DNA of 64,000 nt from Flavobacterium sp. 270 (GTDB lineage: Bacteria > Bacteroidota > Bacteroidia > Flavobacteriales > Flavobacteriaceae), in NCBI RefSeq assembly GCF_004368785.1, contig NZ_SODM01000008.1, positions 1 to 64,000 on the forward strand, written 5' to 3'. The notes under the pieces were generated by a model. It had not been told where the DNA came from. It made no database searches and saw only the letters and a list, made by a program, of their open reading frames with translations. The stretch's first letter is position 1; the number at the start of each line of letters is the position of its first letter. Shown here one piece after another: positions 1 to 9,337 of the stretch. A program made the position numbers and the translations under genes.

Positions 1-52
1 TCAGGTTTCAGGTTTCAGGTTTCAGGTTTCAGGTTTCAGGTTTCAGGTTTCA
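1..52. repeat. Tandem heptamer array (TCAGGTT)7
   Basis: Seven perfect head-to-tail copies of TCAGGTT followed by a partial copy. The array begins at base 1, so it probably extends upstream of the window. Degenerate inverted copies lie at 145-179, on the other side of a REP-like dyad. Confidence 0.95.
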
Positions 53-62
53 CTGTGCGGGG

Positions 63-132
63 CTTCGACTTCGCTCAGCCTGACAAACGAGAACTAGACT
101 AATAATAAATGTCATCCTGAGCGTAGTCGAAG
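63..132. repeat. REP-like inverted repeat
   Basis: The arms 63-85 and 110-132 are inverted copies agreeing at 20 of 23 positions, with right arm beginning TGTCATCCTGAGCG and ending TAGTCGAAG. The spacer is 24 bases. From general knowledge this sequence type is a frequent intergenic repeat in flavobacterial genomes. It sits inside a larger dyad formed by the heptamer tracts. Confidence 0.75.
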
Positions 133-144
133 GATAATCTCATT

Positions 145-179
145 TCAAACTTGAAACCTGAAACCTGAAACTTGAAACA
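145..179. repeat. Inverted, degenerate copies of the TCAGGTT heptamer
   Basis: About five heptamers of the AACCTGA/AACTTGA type, the reverse complement of the array at 1-52 with C/T variation. It lies immediately upstream of the DsbA-like gene, so that gene's promoter must lie within or just after the repeat. Confidence 0.85.
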
Positions 180-198
180 AATTTATTAACTTTACGAA

Positions 199-828
199 AT
201 GAAAATAGAAATTTGGTCGGACATCATGTGTCCGTTTTGTTATATCGGAAAAAGACAGTTGGAATCGGCTTTGGCAGAATTTCCAAATGATGAGTTTGCA
301 ATTGAGTGGAAAAGTTTTCAGCTTGATCCAACTATTACGCCACAGTCTGGAAAAGACGTTTATACTTTTTTGGCTGAACGAAAAGGGATTTCAGTTGAAG
401 AATCAAAAGAAATGCACAAAGGTGTCGTAGAACGCGCCAAAAGCGTTGGTTTAGAATATCATTTTGATAAAGCTGTTATTTCAAATTCGTTAGAAGCACA
501 TAGAATCATTCAATTCGCTAAAACTAAAAAGTTGGGCGATGCAATGGAAGAGATTTTCTTTAAAGCTTATTTTACAGAAGGAAGAGATTTAAATGACGGA
601 CCAACTTTAATAGAATTGGCTGTAAAAGCAGGTTTAGATCAAAATCAGGTTCTGGAAGTTTTAAAAGACGAGAATTTATTTTTACAACAAGTTCAGGACG
701 ATATTACCGAGGCACAGCAAATTGGTGTACAAGGAGTTCCGTTTTTTGTTTTTGATCGTAAATATGCCGTTTCTGGCGCACAGCCTATAGAAGCTTTTGT
801 ACAGACTATTAACGAAGTCAAAAAATAA
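199..828 (+). CDS. DsbA-family (FrnE-like) thiol oxidoreductase
   Basis: A 209-residue protein without a signal peptide, so probably cytoplasmic. It starts with a thioredoxin-fold beta strand followed by a CPFC redox motif at residues 11-14 (IWSDIMCPFCYIGK), the hallmark of FrnE/DsbA-like oxidoreductases. The C-terminal half has the GVQGVPFFVFDRKYAVSGAQ segment, which carries the cis-proline loop (GVP) of the fold. The length matches the family (about 210-240 residues). The likely role is disulfide or glutathione-linked redox chemistry on an unknown substrate. The gene stands alone: repeats lie upstream and a strong terminator follows. The substrate cannot be deduced. Confidence 0.9.
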   Translation: MKIEIWSDIMCPFCYIGKRQLESALAEFPNDEFAIEWKSFQLDPTITPQSGKDVYTFLAERKGISVEESKEMHKGVVERAKSVGLEYHFDKAVISNSLEAHRIIQFAKTKKLGDAMEEIFFKAYFTEGRDLNDGPTLIELAVKAGLDQNQVLEVLKDENLFLQQVQDDITEAQQIGVQGVPFFVFDRKYAVSGAQPIEAFVQTINEVKK

Positions 829-847
829 TTTTTAATGATATCGTTTC

Positions 848-897
848 GATTTTAGATTCTCAGAAAAGTCAATTCTGAGAATCTAAAATCTTTTTTA
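848..897 (+). terminator. Rho-independent terminator after the DsbA-like gene
   Basis: A perfect 18-bp stem (848-865 paired with 873-890) with a 7-base loop, followed by six Ts. It starts 20 bases after the stop codon at 828. Confidence 0.9.
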
Positions 898-997
898 TTT
901 ATAAAATATACCCTAAATTACTACATTTTTCGATAGGCAACGATATATCGTTGCTAATCAAATTTTAACATTTTTAAATTAACTGCGCAATTATCAA

Positions 998-1005
998 TAC
1001 CTTCG
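998..1005 (+). promoter_or_regulatory. Candidate -7 box (TACCTTCG) for the sensor kinase gene
   Basis: Matches the Bacteroidota -7 consensus TAnnTTTG with one mismatch, 21 bases before the start codon at 1027. I see no convincing -33 element, so this is tentative. Confidence 0.3.
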
Positions 1006-1026
1006 TATAGCCAGTTTATTTACAAA

Positions 1027-3294
1027 ATGAAATTTCCAAACAAATATCAAATTTCTCTCCTGTTTTTTCTTTTGCTTGCAATAGGAAAATTAAACGCGTT
1101 TACTGATTTTACTAACTTCGAAGAAGTAGTATTAGCAGAAAAAAATCTTTATTATCAGGAAGAAAATGCTGAAAAAGTAAAAACACTTTTAAATCTAAGT
1201 TATTGGTATTATCAGCACAATAAAAAGGCTGCCCCATCAGACAAAAAATCGCTCTTCTTTGCCTATAAAGCACTTTCTCTCAGCAAAAAAATAAAATACG
1301 ATGAAGGCATTGCTGAAAGTTACTTTAAACTTTCTGTTATTTTACAAAGGGCAACAGATTATCAAAAAGCAAAAATCTGCGCCGCACAAGCCGTAAACCG
1401 ATATTCGAAATTAAATTTTCAGGATCAGCTTGGAGAAGCCTGGGTCATGTATTGGTCAACAAGTTTTCTCACCGGAACATCGTATGAGGATAGAATACCT
1501 TTATTACAAAAGGCGGCAGATGCTTTTCATAAATCAGGCAATAAAGAACGCGAAGGCGACTGCTATAAAGAAAATGGTGATGTTTATCTCTTATTAGGAA
1601 ATGCACCCGAAGCTGTTGGGGCACTAAAAAAAGCTTTGTCATTATACAAAAGTTCACTAACCGGCAGAAGATTATACGACAAAATTTATGCTGTTTATGA
1701 TCTTCTTGGATCTTCTTACTTGTACATGGGTGACCATAAAACTGCCATTCAATACGGATTAAAAGCTGCCCAGTTAGGGGAAAAATTAGATAAAATAAGC
1801 CTTTATTTATGCACTATTTACAACAGGCTTGGAGTAGCATACGATGAATTTGGAGACTACAAAAATGCTCAGAAATATTATTTTAAATCTCTGGCACTGG
1901 CTGTATGGCACAAAAGTGATGATGCAATTATAGAGCTAACTTATAATTATACCAATGTTTTATTAAAACAAAACCAAACAGCGCACGCTTTGTCTTTTTT
2001 AAACTCAATGAAAAAGAAGTATCCGAAGCTTTATCAAATAAAATCAACATTAATAAACTGTCAGTATATTGAAATTTATATTCGTATGAAACAATATCAG
2101 AAAGCACAGTCGTATATAACAACCATCAAAGAAAATATAAAAAACACTCCTGATTATACTGATAAAATGATCGCTTATGATGTGATCATAAAACTCGCAT
2201 TAATACAAAAGAATTATGCAGAAGCTGATCTTTATTCGTTGTATTATGAAAGCATGGCAAAAAAACTCAATAGCAAGAAATTTTTTGCTGCTTCTAAATT
2301 ATTAAAATACAGCATTGATTCGGCGAAAGGAAACAATCTTTCTGCAATGAATAATTATCGGGAGTATGTAGAATACCTGAAAAATCTCTATGACGAAAAT
2401 AAAACAAAGCAGATTAATCAGATGAATATTCTGTATGAAACAGAAAAAAGAAATAAAAATATTGCTGATCTTAAAACCAAGTCAATTGTACAAAGAAACA
2501 AGCTTCGTAATGCAAGTTTACTGAGTAATTTGATGATGGTAACTACCATATCATTACTTATAATAGTAATGCTTTTGTACCGTGTTTACCGATTGAAACA
2601 ACGTACTAATAAAAAACTCAACGAGCAGCAAAACGAAATCTTTCAGAAAAATAATATACTCGAAAATCTGGTTGTCGAGAAAGAATGGCTGCTTCGCGAA
2701 ATTCATCACAGAGTAAAAAACAATCTGCACATGGTTGTTGGCTTATTGGCGAGTCAGTCTGAATTTCTAAAAAATGCTGAAGCTGTTCAGGCAATAAACG
2801 ACAGTCAAAACCGAATTCAGGCAATGTCGCTGATCCATCAAAAGTTATATCAATCAGAGAATTTGTCTATGATTAGTATGCCGTCTTATATTTTTGAATT
2901 GACCGAATATTTAAAAGATTCTTTCGATCTCAGAAAATCGATTCGTTTTGTTCTCGACATTGATAATTTTGATTTGCCTTTATCACATTCAATTCCGATT
3001 GGATTAATTTTTAACGAAGCAGTCACAAATTCTATAAAATATGCTTTTCCTGATAATGCCGAAGGGAAAATTTTTATTTCGCTTAAAGCGGAAAAAGACC
3101 AGGAAATAGCCTTAATAATTCAGGATAACGGAATAGGTCTTCCTGAAGAATTTGATCCTTACAATAATCCTTCATTGGGAATAAAATTGATGAACGGACT
3201 TTCTGAAGATATTAAAGGAAAGTTTGAAATAAAGAATGATAACGGCACGAAAGTGAGTTTAATATTCGTTTTAAATGAAACTACAATTGATTAA
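1027..3294 (+). CDS. TPR-containing membrane sensor histidine kinase (HisKA_2 type)
   Basis: A 755-residue protein. An N-terminal signal peptide (about 1-24) is followed by a helical TPR region (about 90-430), which is probably periplasmic. A short coiled coil comes next, then one membrane helix near 500-520 (MMVTTISLLIIVMLLY). The cytoplasmic part has a second coiled coil and a HisKA_2 dimerisation box, EIHHRVKNNLHMVVGLL, with phospho-acceptor His at 560/561. It ends with an HATPase domain (N-box FNEAVTNSIKYAF, G-box DNGIGLP). The gene lies 18 bases upstream of the sigma-54-type regulator and almost certainly signals to it. The stimulus is unknown. TPR ectodomains are common in Bacteroidota kinases. 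Confidence 0.92.
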   Translation: MKFPNKYQISLLFFLLLAIGKLNAFTDFTNFEEVVLAEKNLYYQEENAEKVKTLLNLSYWYYQHNKKAAPSDKKSLFFAYKALSLSKKIKYDEGIAESYFKLSVILQRATDYQKAKICAAQAVNRYSKLNFQDQLGEAWVMYWSTSFLTGTSYEDRIPLLQKAADAFHKSGNKEREGDCYKENGDVYLLLGNAPEAVGALKKALSLYKSSLTGRRLYDKIYAVYDLLGSSYLYMGDHKTAIQYGLKAAQLGEKLDKISLYLCTIYNRLGVAYDEFGDYKNAQKYYFKSLALAVWHKSDDAIIELTYNYTNVLLKQNQTAHALSFLNSMKKKYPKLYQIKSTLINCQYIEIYIRMKQYQKAQSYITTIKENIKNTPDYTDKMIAYDVIIKLALIQKNYAEADLYSLYYESMAKKLNSKKFFAASKLLKYSIDSAKGNNLSAMNNYREYVEYLKNLYDENKTKQINQMNILYETEKRNKNIADLKTKSIVQRNKLRNASLLSNLMMVTTISLLIIVMLLYRVYRLKQRTNKKLNEQQNEIFQKNNILENLVVEKEWLLREIHHRVKNNLHMVVGLLASQSEFLKNAEAVQAINDSQNRIQAMSLIHQKLYQSENLSMISMPSYIFELTEYLKDSFDLRKSIRFVLDIDNFDLPLSHSIPIGLIFNEAVTNSIKYAFPDNAEGKIFISLKAEKDQEIALIIQDNGIGLPEEFDPYNNPSLGIKLMNGLSEDIKGKFEIKNDNGTKVSLIFVLNETTID

Positions 3295-3312
3295 TAAAAT
3301 AAATTAGATAAT

Positions 3313-5259
3313 ATGGGAAAACCACTAAAAATTCTCATTGTAGAAGATCAATTTATAGAAGCAAATCACCTGAGATTGATGCTGAAAAAAGCCGGACATT
3401 CTATTACCGGAATGGCCAGATCGGTTGCAGATGCCAAATATTATATTGCGCAGGAAAGACCAGAATTGGTCTTGCTGGACATTTTTCTTTCGGGGAAAGA
3501 AACCGGTATTGATCTTGCCGAAATCCTTAGACAAGATCATATTCCGTTTATTTATTTATCGGCAAATTCAAACGAAGAAGTACTTAATAAAGCAAAATCT
3601 ACACATCCGTATGGTTTTTTGGTGAAACCGTTTAGAGAAAAAGATTTATTGGTTACTATTGAAATTGCACAATATCATCAGGAACACGGAGTAGAATCTT
3701 CTATTAGAAAAGAACAATTGTTTCAGAAACAGCTCAAAATAATGTCGGGTAAAAACGGCACCTGGGACGAACGGGTACTCAATATTACAACTGCACTTCA
3801 ATCGCTTATTTCTTTTGATCTGGTTATGGCTGTTTTTTCAGCAGATGATAAAATTCCGCACAGAGCGCTTGGTTATGCTAGAACGGGTTTGCATGAATAT
3901 CAGAAAATAGGAATGGAAGAACTCCAGAATATCTGTGCGCTCAAAGAATCTGAAGTAAAAGAATTACAGCAAAAAAGCAAAATAGAAACAGAATTTGCAT
4001 TCTATAACGATCAGGATTTTGAAAAGATCTGCAATAAGTTTCCCATCAAAAAAGTAATTGCAAATGCAATGAATATGAGATCTAATCTCGTATTACCCGT
4101 GCCGCTAACGCTGCATGAAAACGGTGGCTTTTATCTTTCCTTTTTTAGCAGACAATCCAATAACTATGGTAAATCTGATATTATTTTATGCGAAAGACTG
4201 CAAGAACCTTTAATTTATGCCATTGAAAATGTTTTAACCCGAGATAAAAAGTTAGATCAAGGTATAATTTCTAAAAATGCAGCAATCGAAAAAAACACAA
4301 AAGTTTCTGGTTTTGAAGGTATTATTGGTAAAAGTCCTATTTTGCTAAAATTATTCGATCACATAATACAAGTTGCGCCAGCAGATACAACGGTTTTAAT
4401 TACAGGAGAAAGCGGTACAGGAAAAGAAAGTATTGCCAATAGTATTCGACAGCTTTCTCCAAGAAAAAATGAGCCTTTTGTAAAAATTAACTGTTCTGCC
4501 CTACCGCCAAGTCTTATTGAATCGGAACTCTTTGGACACGAAAAAGGATCTTTTACAGGCGCAACAGAAAGACGAATTGGTAAATTTGAATTAGCTAATA
4601 ATGGTACTTTATTTCTAGACGAAATTGGTGATATGCCATTAGAAATGCAGGCAAAATTACTTCGTGCAATTCAGGAAAAAGAAATCGAGCGCGTGGGTGG
4701 CAATCTTCCCATAAAAGTAAATGTTAGAATTATTGCCGCTACAAATTGCAATCTCGAAAAAGAAGTAGCCGAAGGCCGTTTCCGACTCGATTTGTATTAC
4801 AGGTTAAATGTATTTCCGATCCAGCTTCCTCCGCTAAGAGAAAGAAAAGAAGATATTGGTCTTCTTGCACGACATTTTATAGCAATTTATAGTGCCAGAA
4901 CGGGTAAAAATGTAACCGAAATTTCTGAAACGGCTCTAAAAAGTCTCTTGTCGTATCAATGGCCCGGAAATATAAGAGAACTCGAAAATCTTATTGAAAG
5001 AAGTATTCTTTTGGCAAAAACAGATACTATTGAGCATATTCCGCTTCCGGTTTTAGATGAAATCAAAGTAAACAATACTTCAACTGAATGGTATTTTAAA
5101 ACTATTCAGGAAAACGAAAGAGAACACATTATAAATGTTCTGGAAAAATGCAACGGAAGAATTAGAGGGACTGGCGGAGCATCAGAAATATTAGGTCTTC
5201 CTCCTACTACACTTGCTTCCAGAATGCAGAAATTAGGAATTAAGAGGAGTCATTTTTAG
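3313..5259 (+). CDS. Sigma-54-dependent response regulator (receiver, GAF-like, AAA+, Fis HTH)
   Basis: A 648-residue NtrC-class regulator. The receiver domain (about 4-120) has the phospho-acceptor Asp56 in LVLLDIF and the conserved lysine in FLVKPF. A roughly 190-residue middle region looks GAF-like but is not confidently assigned. The AAA+ domain has Walker A GESGTGKE at about 365-372, the sigma-54 contact loop GSFTGA at 412-417 (a common variant of GAFTGA), Walker B FLDEIGDM and the arginine-finger region FRLDLYYRLNVFPI. The C-terminus carries a Fis-type HTH (GGASEILGLPPTTLASRMQKL). It is co-transcribed with the kinase. The catabolic genes that start at 5493 are the obvious candidate targets, but no convincing -12/-24 promoter was found. 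Confidence 0.95.
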   Translation: MGKPLKILIVEDQFIEANHLRLMLKKAGHSITGMARSVADAKYYIAQERPELVLLDIFLSGKETGIDLAEILRQDHIPFIYLSANSNEEVLNKAKSTHPYGFLVKPFREKDLLVTIEIAQYHQEHGVESSIRKEQLFQKQLKIMSGKNGTWDERVLNITTALQSLISFDLVMAVFSADDKIPHRALGYARTGLHEYQKIGMEELQNICALKESEVKELQQKSKIETEFAFYNDQDFEKICNKFPIKKVIANAMNMRSNLVLPVPLTLHENGGFYLSFFSRQSNNYGKSDIILCERLQEPLIYAIENVLTRDKKLDQGIISKNAAIEKNTKVSGFEGIIGKSPILLKLFDHIIQVAPADTTVLITGESGTGKESIANSIRQLSPRKNEPFVKINCSALPPSLIESELFGHEKGSFTGATERRIGKFELANNGTLFLDEIGDMPLEMQAKLLRAIQEKEIERVGGNLPIKVNVRIIAATNCNLEKEVAEGRFRLDLYYRLNVFPIQLPPLRERKEDIGLLARHFIAIYSARTGKNVTEISETALKSLLSYQWPGNIRELENLIERSILLAKTDTIEHIPLPVLDEIKVNNTSTEWYFKTIQENEREHIINVLEKCNGRIRGTGGASEILGLPPTTLASRMQKLGIKRSHF

Positions 5260-5310
5260 AGTTATTAGTTATGAGTTTAGAGTTATTAGTCCTTAGTTAT
5301 TAGGGGCTGA
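5258..5310. repeat. Degenerate GTTATGAGTT/GTTATTAG repeat tract
   Basis: Imperfect tandem copies of TTATTAGTTATGAGTTTAG-like units begin at the stop codon of the regulator. A related tract is at 37060-37096. The rest of the gap to 5493 is AT-rich, with a weak dyad around 5385-5409 (TATGGTTT paired with AAACCGCATA) and no clear promoter. Confidence 0.65.
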
Positions 5311-5492
5311 GTTTTAGTTTAAACTTTAACCCATGAAAAAATAAACGATATAAAGTCGCCTGTTTTTCGTTTTACAACGAAATATGGTTTGATTCAAAAA
5401 CCGCATACAATTTCAATTAATTAAAAATCAATAACTTAACTAAAAGGTCTGATTTTCGTTAACAGTTTGGCATAACATTTAAAACATGTAAT

Positions 5493-6287
5493 ATGCTATC
5501 CGAAAACCCGACTACAATTCTTTTTATCACTGGTGCATTTGTCAGCAATAAATGCTGGGACGAATGGACTGCTTTTTTTGAAAATAAGGGATTTAAAACT
5601 CTTGCTCCTGCATGGCCTTACAAAGATGCACCTGCAGAAGTATTGCGCGAGCGCCATCCCGATCCGCAAGTTGCAGGTTTACGTTTATCTCAGTTAATTG
5701 AACATTTTTCAACCATCGCAAAAAATCTACCGCAAAAACCAATCATCATTGGACATTCTATAGGCGGACTAATTGCACAAATTCTATTACAGCGCAATCT
5801 TGCTTCTGCCGCAATTGCCATACATTCTGTTCCGCCACAAGGAGTTATGACTTTCAAATTTTCATTTTTGAAAGCCGGCTGGGGACCACTTGGTTATTTT
5901 ACTTCGACTAAAAAAACATTTATGATGAGTTTTAGTCAGTGGCAATATGCTTTTACAAACGGAATGCCCGAAGAATGGCAGGAAAAAGCCTATTACACAT
6001 CGGCAATTCCAGAATCTAAACTCATCGTTCGAGATACTATAACGTCTGTTGCAAAAGTAGATTTTAGCGCACCTCATAAGCCATTATTACTTATTGCAGG
6101 ATCAACAGATCATACCATTCCAGAATCGCTCAATTTATCCAATTATAAAAAATACACCGACAAAAATTCTATAACAGATTATAAAGTTTTTACAGGGAGA
6201 AATCATTTTGTTTTAAATCAGCCTGGCTGGCAGGAAATTGCTGTTTACATACAGGACTGGATTGCAAAATTACCAACACAAGTATAA
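5493..6287 (+). CDS. Alpha/beta hydrolase (serine type)
   Basis: A 264-residue cytoplasmic-looking hydrolase. The nucleophile elbow is GHSIGG with Ser89. The probable acid is the Asp in GSTDHTIP, and the His is in GRNHFVLNQPGW near the C-terminus. The oxyanion region ITGAFVSNKCWDEW is typical of AB_hydrolase_6-like esterases. It is the first gene of a run of five same-strand genes and ends 44 bases before a second alpha/beta hydrolase. The reaction is probably ester or lactone hydrolysis on a small molecule; the substrate is unknown. Confidence 0.88.
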   Translation: MLSENPTTILFITGAFVSNKCWDEWTAFFENKGFKTLAPAWPYKDAPAEVLRERHPDPQVAGLRLSQLIEHFSTIAKNLPQKPIIIGHSIGGLIAQILLQRNLASAAIAIHSVPPQGVMTFKFSFLKAGWGPLGYFTSTKKTFMMSFSQWQYAFTNGMPEEWQEKAYYTSAIPESKLIVRDTITSVAKVDFSAPHKPLLLIAGSTDHTIPESLNLSNYKKYTDKNSITDYKVFTGRNHFVLNQPGWQEIAVYIQDWIAKLPTQV

Positions 6288-6331
6288 TAACCAATTATAT
6301 TTTATTAATCAAGTAACTAAAATTTTAAATT

Positions 6332-7354
6332 ATGAGAACAACCTCCATTTATTCTAAACAATTAAATTTCAAAACAAAAATAGCACAGCTATTCGCTTTT
6401 GGACTTTTATTAGTAACCTTACTTTCATGTAATAAAAAAGCAGAAGAAACTACTCCTGCAACAGAAACAAAACCTGCAGAAACAGAAACAACTGCTCAGG
6501 TTGCACCGGCAAACCCGCCAGAGAATTTTAAACATGCTACGGCAACTGTAAACGGAATCAAAATTCACTATGTAATTGGCGGAAAAGGAGATCCGTTGGT
6601 ATTAGTACACGGTTTTGGTCAAAACTGGTACATGTGGAACCGACTTCTGCCAGAATTGTCTAAACATTTTACCGTAATCGCTCCCGATTTAAGAGGAGTT
6701 GGAGAATCTGATAAACCAGAAGGCGGTTACGACAAAAAAACTATGGCATCTGATATTCACGAATTAGTAAATCAGCTTGGGTATAAAAAAATCAATTTGG
6801 CCGGACACGATATCGGACTTATGGTAGCTTATGCTTATGCTGCACAATACGGAGACAGCGTAAACAAATTAGCACTAATGGATGCACTTTTACCAGGAAT
6901 TGAACCAGTTTGGTCTTCTGTAAAAGGATCTGCATGGTGGTTTGGATTCTTTGCATGGCCGGCTTCTGGAGATATTGTAAAAGGAAAAGAAAAAGAATTC
7001 TTAACTAATTTCTGGCCTGTTGTAGGACACGCAAAAGATCCTTTTACAGCAGAAGAAACGGCTGAATTTATTAGAGCTTACGCTGTTCCGGGTGGTACAA
7101 CATCTGCTTTTAAATGGTTTGGAGCATTTGACCAAGACGGAAAAGACAACCTGATTTTTATGAAGAAAAAACTAAAAATGCCTTTATTAGCAATGGGCGG
7201 CGAATATTTTGCAGCAGCTTTTCTTAAAGATCATTCTAAACTTGTTGCAGAAAATGTAACAGAATCAAAAATTGCAGGTTCTGGACACTGGCTGGTTCAG
7301 GAAAATACACCACAAGTTCAAAAAGATTTATTAGCTTTTTTTCTAGCGAAATAA
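6332..7354 (+). CDS. Lipoprotein alpha/beta hydrolase with Asp nucleophile (epoxide hydrolase/dehalogenase-like)
   Basis: A 340-residue protein. A lipoprotein signal ends in LLVTLLSC, followed by a Thr/Glu/Pro-rich linker (about 36-66) that tethers the catalytic domain to a membrane outside the cytoplasm. The hydrolase domain has the oxyanion motif HGFGQNW, then GHDIG with Asp160 as nucleophile in place of Ser, and His319 in GSGHWLVQE. Asp at this position characterises epoxide hydrolases and haloalkane or haloacid dehalogenases of the alpha/beta fold. A true ester hydrolase is therefore less likely. The cap domain lies around 200-270. Its neighbours suggest breakdown of an exogenous organic compound. 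Confidence 0.88.
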   Translation: MRTTSIYSKQLNFKTKIAQLFAFGLLLVTLLSCNKKAEETTPATETKPAETETTAQVAPANPPENFKHATATVNGIKIHYVIGGKGDPLVLVHGFGQNWYMWNRLLPELSKHFTVIAPDLRGVGESDKPEGGYDKKTMASDIHELVNQLGYKKINLAGHDIGLMVAYAYAAQYGDSVNKLALMDALLPGIEPVWSSVKGSAWWFGFFAWPASGDIVKGKEKEFLTNFWPVVGHAKDPFTAEETAEFIRAYAVPGGTTSAFKWFGAFDQDGKDNLIFMKKKLKMPLLAMGGEYFAAAFLKDHSKLVAENVTESKIAGSGHWLVQENTPQVQKDLLAFFLAK

Positions 7355-7372
7355 ATTAGAGAAATAAAACAT

Positions 7373-7412
7373 GGTTTATTGTCGATGCTTCATTAGCATC
7401 GGCAATTAAACC
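7373..7412 (+). other. Intergenic hairpin between hydrolase and amidohydrolase genes
   Basis: An imperfect stem with CGATGC pairing to GCATCG, extended by GGTTTA/TAAACC, with one bulge and one G-U pair. There is no T-tract, so it is more likely an mRNA-processing or repeat hairpin than a terminator. Confidence 0.6.
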
Positions 7413-7437
7413 AACTAATTTCTAAAAAATTTATATC

Positions 7438-9201
7438 ATGAAAAAAGTATTTATACTGGCATTATTTTTTGCTGGTCTCATTCTGCACGCCCAGCAAAAA
7501 GCAGATTTGATTATTTATAATGGCAAAATTGCTACGATGCAAAAACAAGGAGAATTTGCACAGGCGATTGCCATGAAAGATGGAATTATCCTGGACACTG
7601 GAACTGAAAAAAGTATTCTGGCTTCTTATAAATCATCAGAAACAAAATTAATTGATGCTAAAGGAAAAACGGTAATTCCGGGATTGAACGACAGTCATAT
7701 GCACGTTATTCGCGAAGGTTTAAATTATAATTCTGAATTGCGCTGGGATGGTGTAAAAACCTTAAAACGCGCAATGGAAATGTTGAAAGAACAAGCCGCA
7801 AGAACTCCAGACGGTGTTTGGATTAAAGTAATTGGAGGCTGGAACGAATTTCAGTTTGAAGAAAAAAGACAGCCAACAATTGAAGAGATTAATGCTGCCG
7901 TTCCTGATAAACCGGTTTTTATAACTTATCTATACGGAAAAGCGTTCCTAAACAAAAAAGGAATTGAAGTTCTGGGCTATACCAAAGATACCAAATACGA
8001 AGGAAGTCTTTTGGAACAAGATTCAAAAGGAAATCTGACCGGTTTAATGTACGCCAAAGAAACGCCAAAAGCCATTTACACTACTTTGGGATTAACTACA
8101 AAATTAACTCCCGAAGAAAGAATCAACAGTTCGATACAGTTTAATCACGAATTGAATCGTTTCGGATTGACCAGCATAATTGATGCCGCAGGCGGAAGCC
8201 AAAATTACCCTGCAGATTATGTTACTTCACTTGATTTGGCAAAGCAAAATAAACTAAGTCTTAGAATTTCGTATTATTTATTTGCACAGAAAAAAGGAAC
8301 TGAATTACAGGATTATGAGAAATGGGTTGCCGAAACTCAAATCAACAAAAACGACAATCTGATAGTTCCAAATGGTTATGTTGAAGAAGGAGCGGGAGAA
8401 AATATCGTCGCTTCGGCTGCAGATTTTGAAAATTTTCTGGAACCAAGAATTGTTCTTTCTGATGAAATGGAAAAAGATTTGGAACCTATTATCAGAGTTT
8501 TAGCCAAAAACAAATGGCCGTTTCGTTTGCACGCAACTTACGGAGAATCTATTGACAGAATGCTGAATGTTTTTGAAAAAGTAAACAAAGAAATTCCGTT
8601 TAATGGTTTACGCTGGTTTTTTGATCACGCCGAAACCATTACGCCATCAGAATTAGAACGTGTTAAGAAACTAGGCGGTGGTGTTGCGGTGCAATTTAGA
8701 ATGTATTATCAGGGAGAATTATATACCAAATTGTACGGAACTCCAAAAACACAGTTACCTCCTATCAAGAAAATGTTAGAAATGGGAATTCCTGTTGGCG
8801 CCGGAACCGATGCGACACGTATTTCGACTTTTAATCCGTGGATTTCATTGCATTGGCTTCTTACCGGAAAAACAATTGGCGGTATGCAATTCTGGCCAAA
8901 AGATCAAATTTTAGACAAATTCACCGCTCTTCAATTGTATACAAACGGAAGCGCTTGGTTTTCAGGAGAAGAAAAAGAAAAAGGAAAACTAATAAAAGGA
9001 ATGTATGCCGATATGGCGATTTTATCAGACGATTATTTTTCGGCAAAAACAGATGATGTTCGCAAAATAGAATCGGTGATGACGATTGTAAACGGTAAAA
9101 TTGTTTACGCTTCCGCGGAATATAAAGCGTTGAGTCCAGAAATTCCAGCCGTAATTCCAGATTGGTCGCCTGTGAAATATTTTGGCGGTTATCAAAAATA
9201 A
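7438..9201 (+). CDS. Exported amidohydrolase, YtcJ-like
   Basis: A 587-residue protein with a cleavable signal peptide (about 1-18, ending LILHAQ). It has the amidohydrolase_3 architecture: an N-terminal beta-sandwich segment (IYNGKIATM), metal ligands H-M-H at 87-89 (NDSHMH), later histidines in FRLHATYGES and FFDHAET, and the catalytic Asp in GAGTDATR. The C-terminal sandwich ends with IVNGKIVYA. The family hydrolyses amide or related bonds in diverse compounds; substrates of most YtcJ-like proteins are unknown. The periplasmic location and neighbouring lipoprotein hydrolase and porin suggest a shared catabolic role. Confidence 0.9.
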   Translation: MKKVFILALFFAGLILHAQQKADLIIYNGKIATMQKQGEFAQAIAMKDGIILDTGTEKSILASYKSSETKLIDAKGKTVIPGLNDSHMHVIREGLNYNSELRWDGVKTLKRAMEMLKEQAARTPDGVWIKVIGGWNEFQFEEKRQPTIEEINAAVPDKPVFITYLYGKAFLNKKGIEVLGYTKDTKYEGSLLEQDSKGNLTGLMYAKETPKAIYTTLGLTTKLTPEERINSSIQFNHELNRFGLTSIIDAAGGSQNYPADYVTSLDLAKQNKLSLRISYYLFAQKKGTELQDYEKWVAETQINKNDNLIVPNGYVEEGAGENIVASAADFENFLEPRIVLSDEMEKDLEPIIRVLAKNKWPFRLHATYGESIDRMLNVFEKVNKEIPFNGLRWFFDHAETITPSELERVKKLGGGVAVQFRMYYQGELYTKLYGTPKTQLPPIKKMLEMGIPVGAGTDATRISTFNPWISLHWLLTGKTIGGMQFWPKDQILDKFTALQLYTNGSAWFSGEEKEKGKLIKGMYADMAILSDDYFSAKTDDVRKIESVMTIVNGKIVYASAEYKALSPEIPAVIPDWSPVKYFGGYQK

Positions 9202-9216
9202 AACACTGAATTATGG

Positions 9217-9323
9217 CACACGGATGATACTGATTTAACGGATAAACACAGATTTTTTATTATTTATTCCTTTAATTATAATCTGCGAAAATCCGTCAAA
9301 CCTGTTAAATCCGTGTTCCATCT
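9217..9323. repeat. Degenerate inverted intergenic repeat (ATCCGTGT type)
   Basis: The outer arms ACACGGAT and ATCCGTGT, and inner fragments AACGGAT and AATCCGT, are inverted about a central AT-rich stretch. Related text occurs near 23637-23680 and 51260-51390. It fills the gap between two genes of the same probable operon. Confidence 0.65.
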
Positions 9324-9337
9324 AATAAAAAACAATC

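Noticed and set aside
1..52. Telomere-like or origin-like heptamer repeat
   Set aside because: The same unit occurs inverted at 145-179 around a REP-like sequence, and no replication gene is nearby; a simple intergenic tandem repeat explains it.
5466..5483. TTTGGCAT followed by TTTAAA upstream of the first hydrolase gene, resembling a sigma-54 promoter
   Set aside because: The -24 half fits but the invariant GC of the -12 half is missing, and transcription would begin at the start codon.
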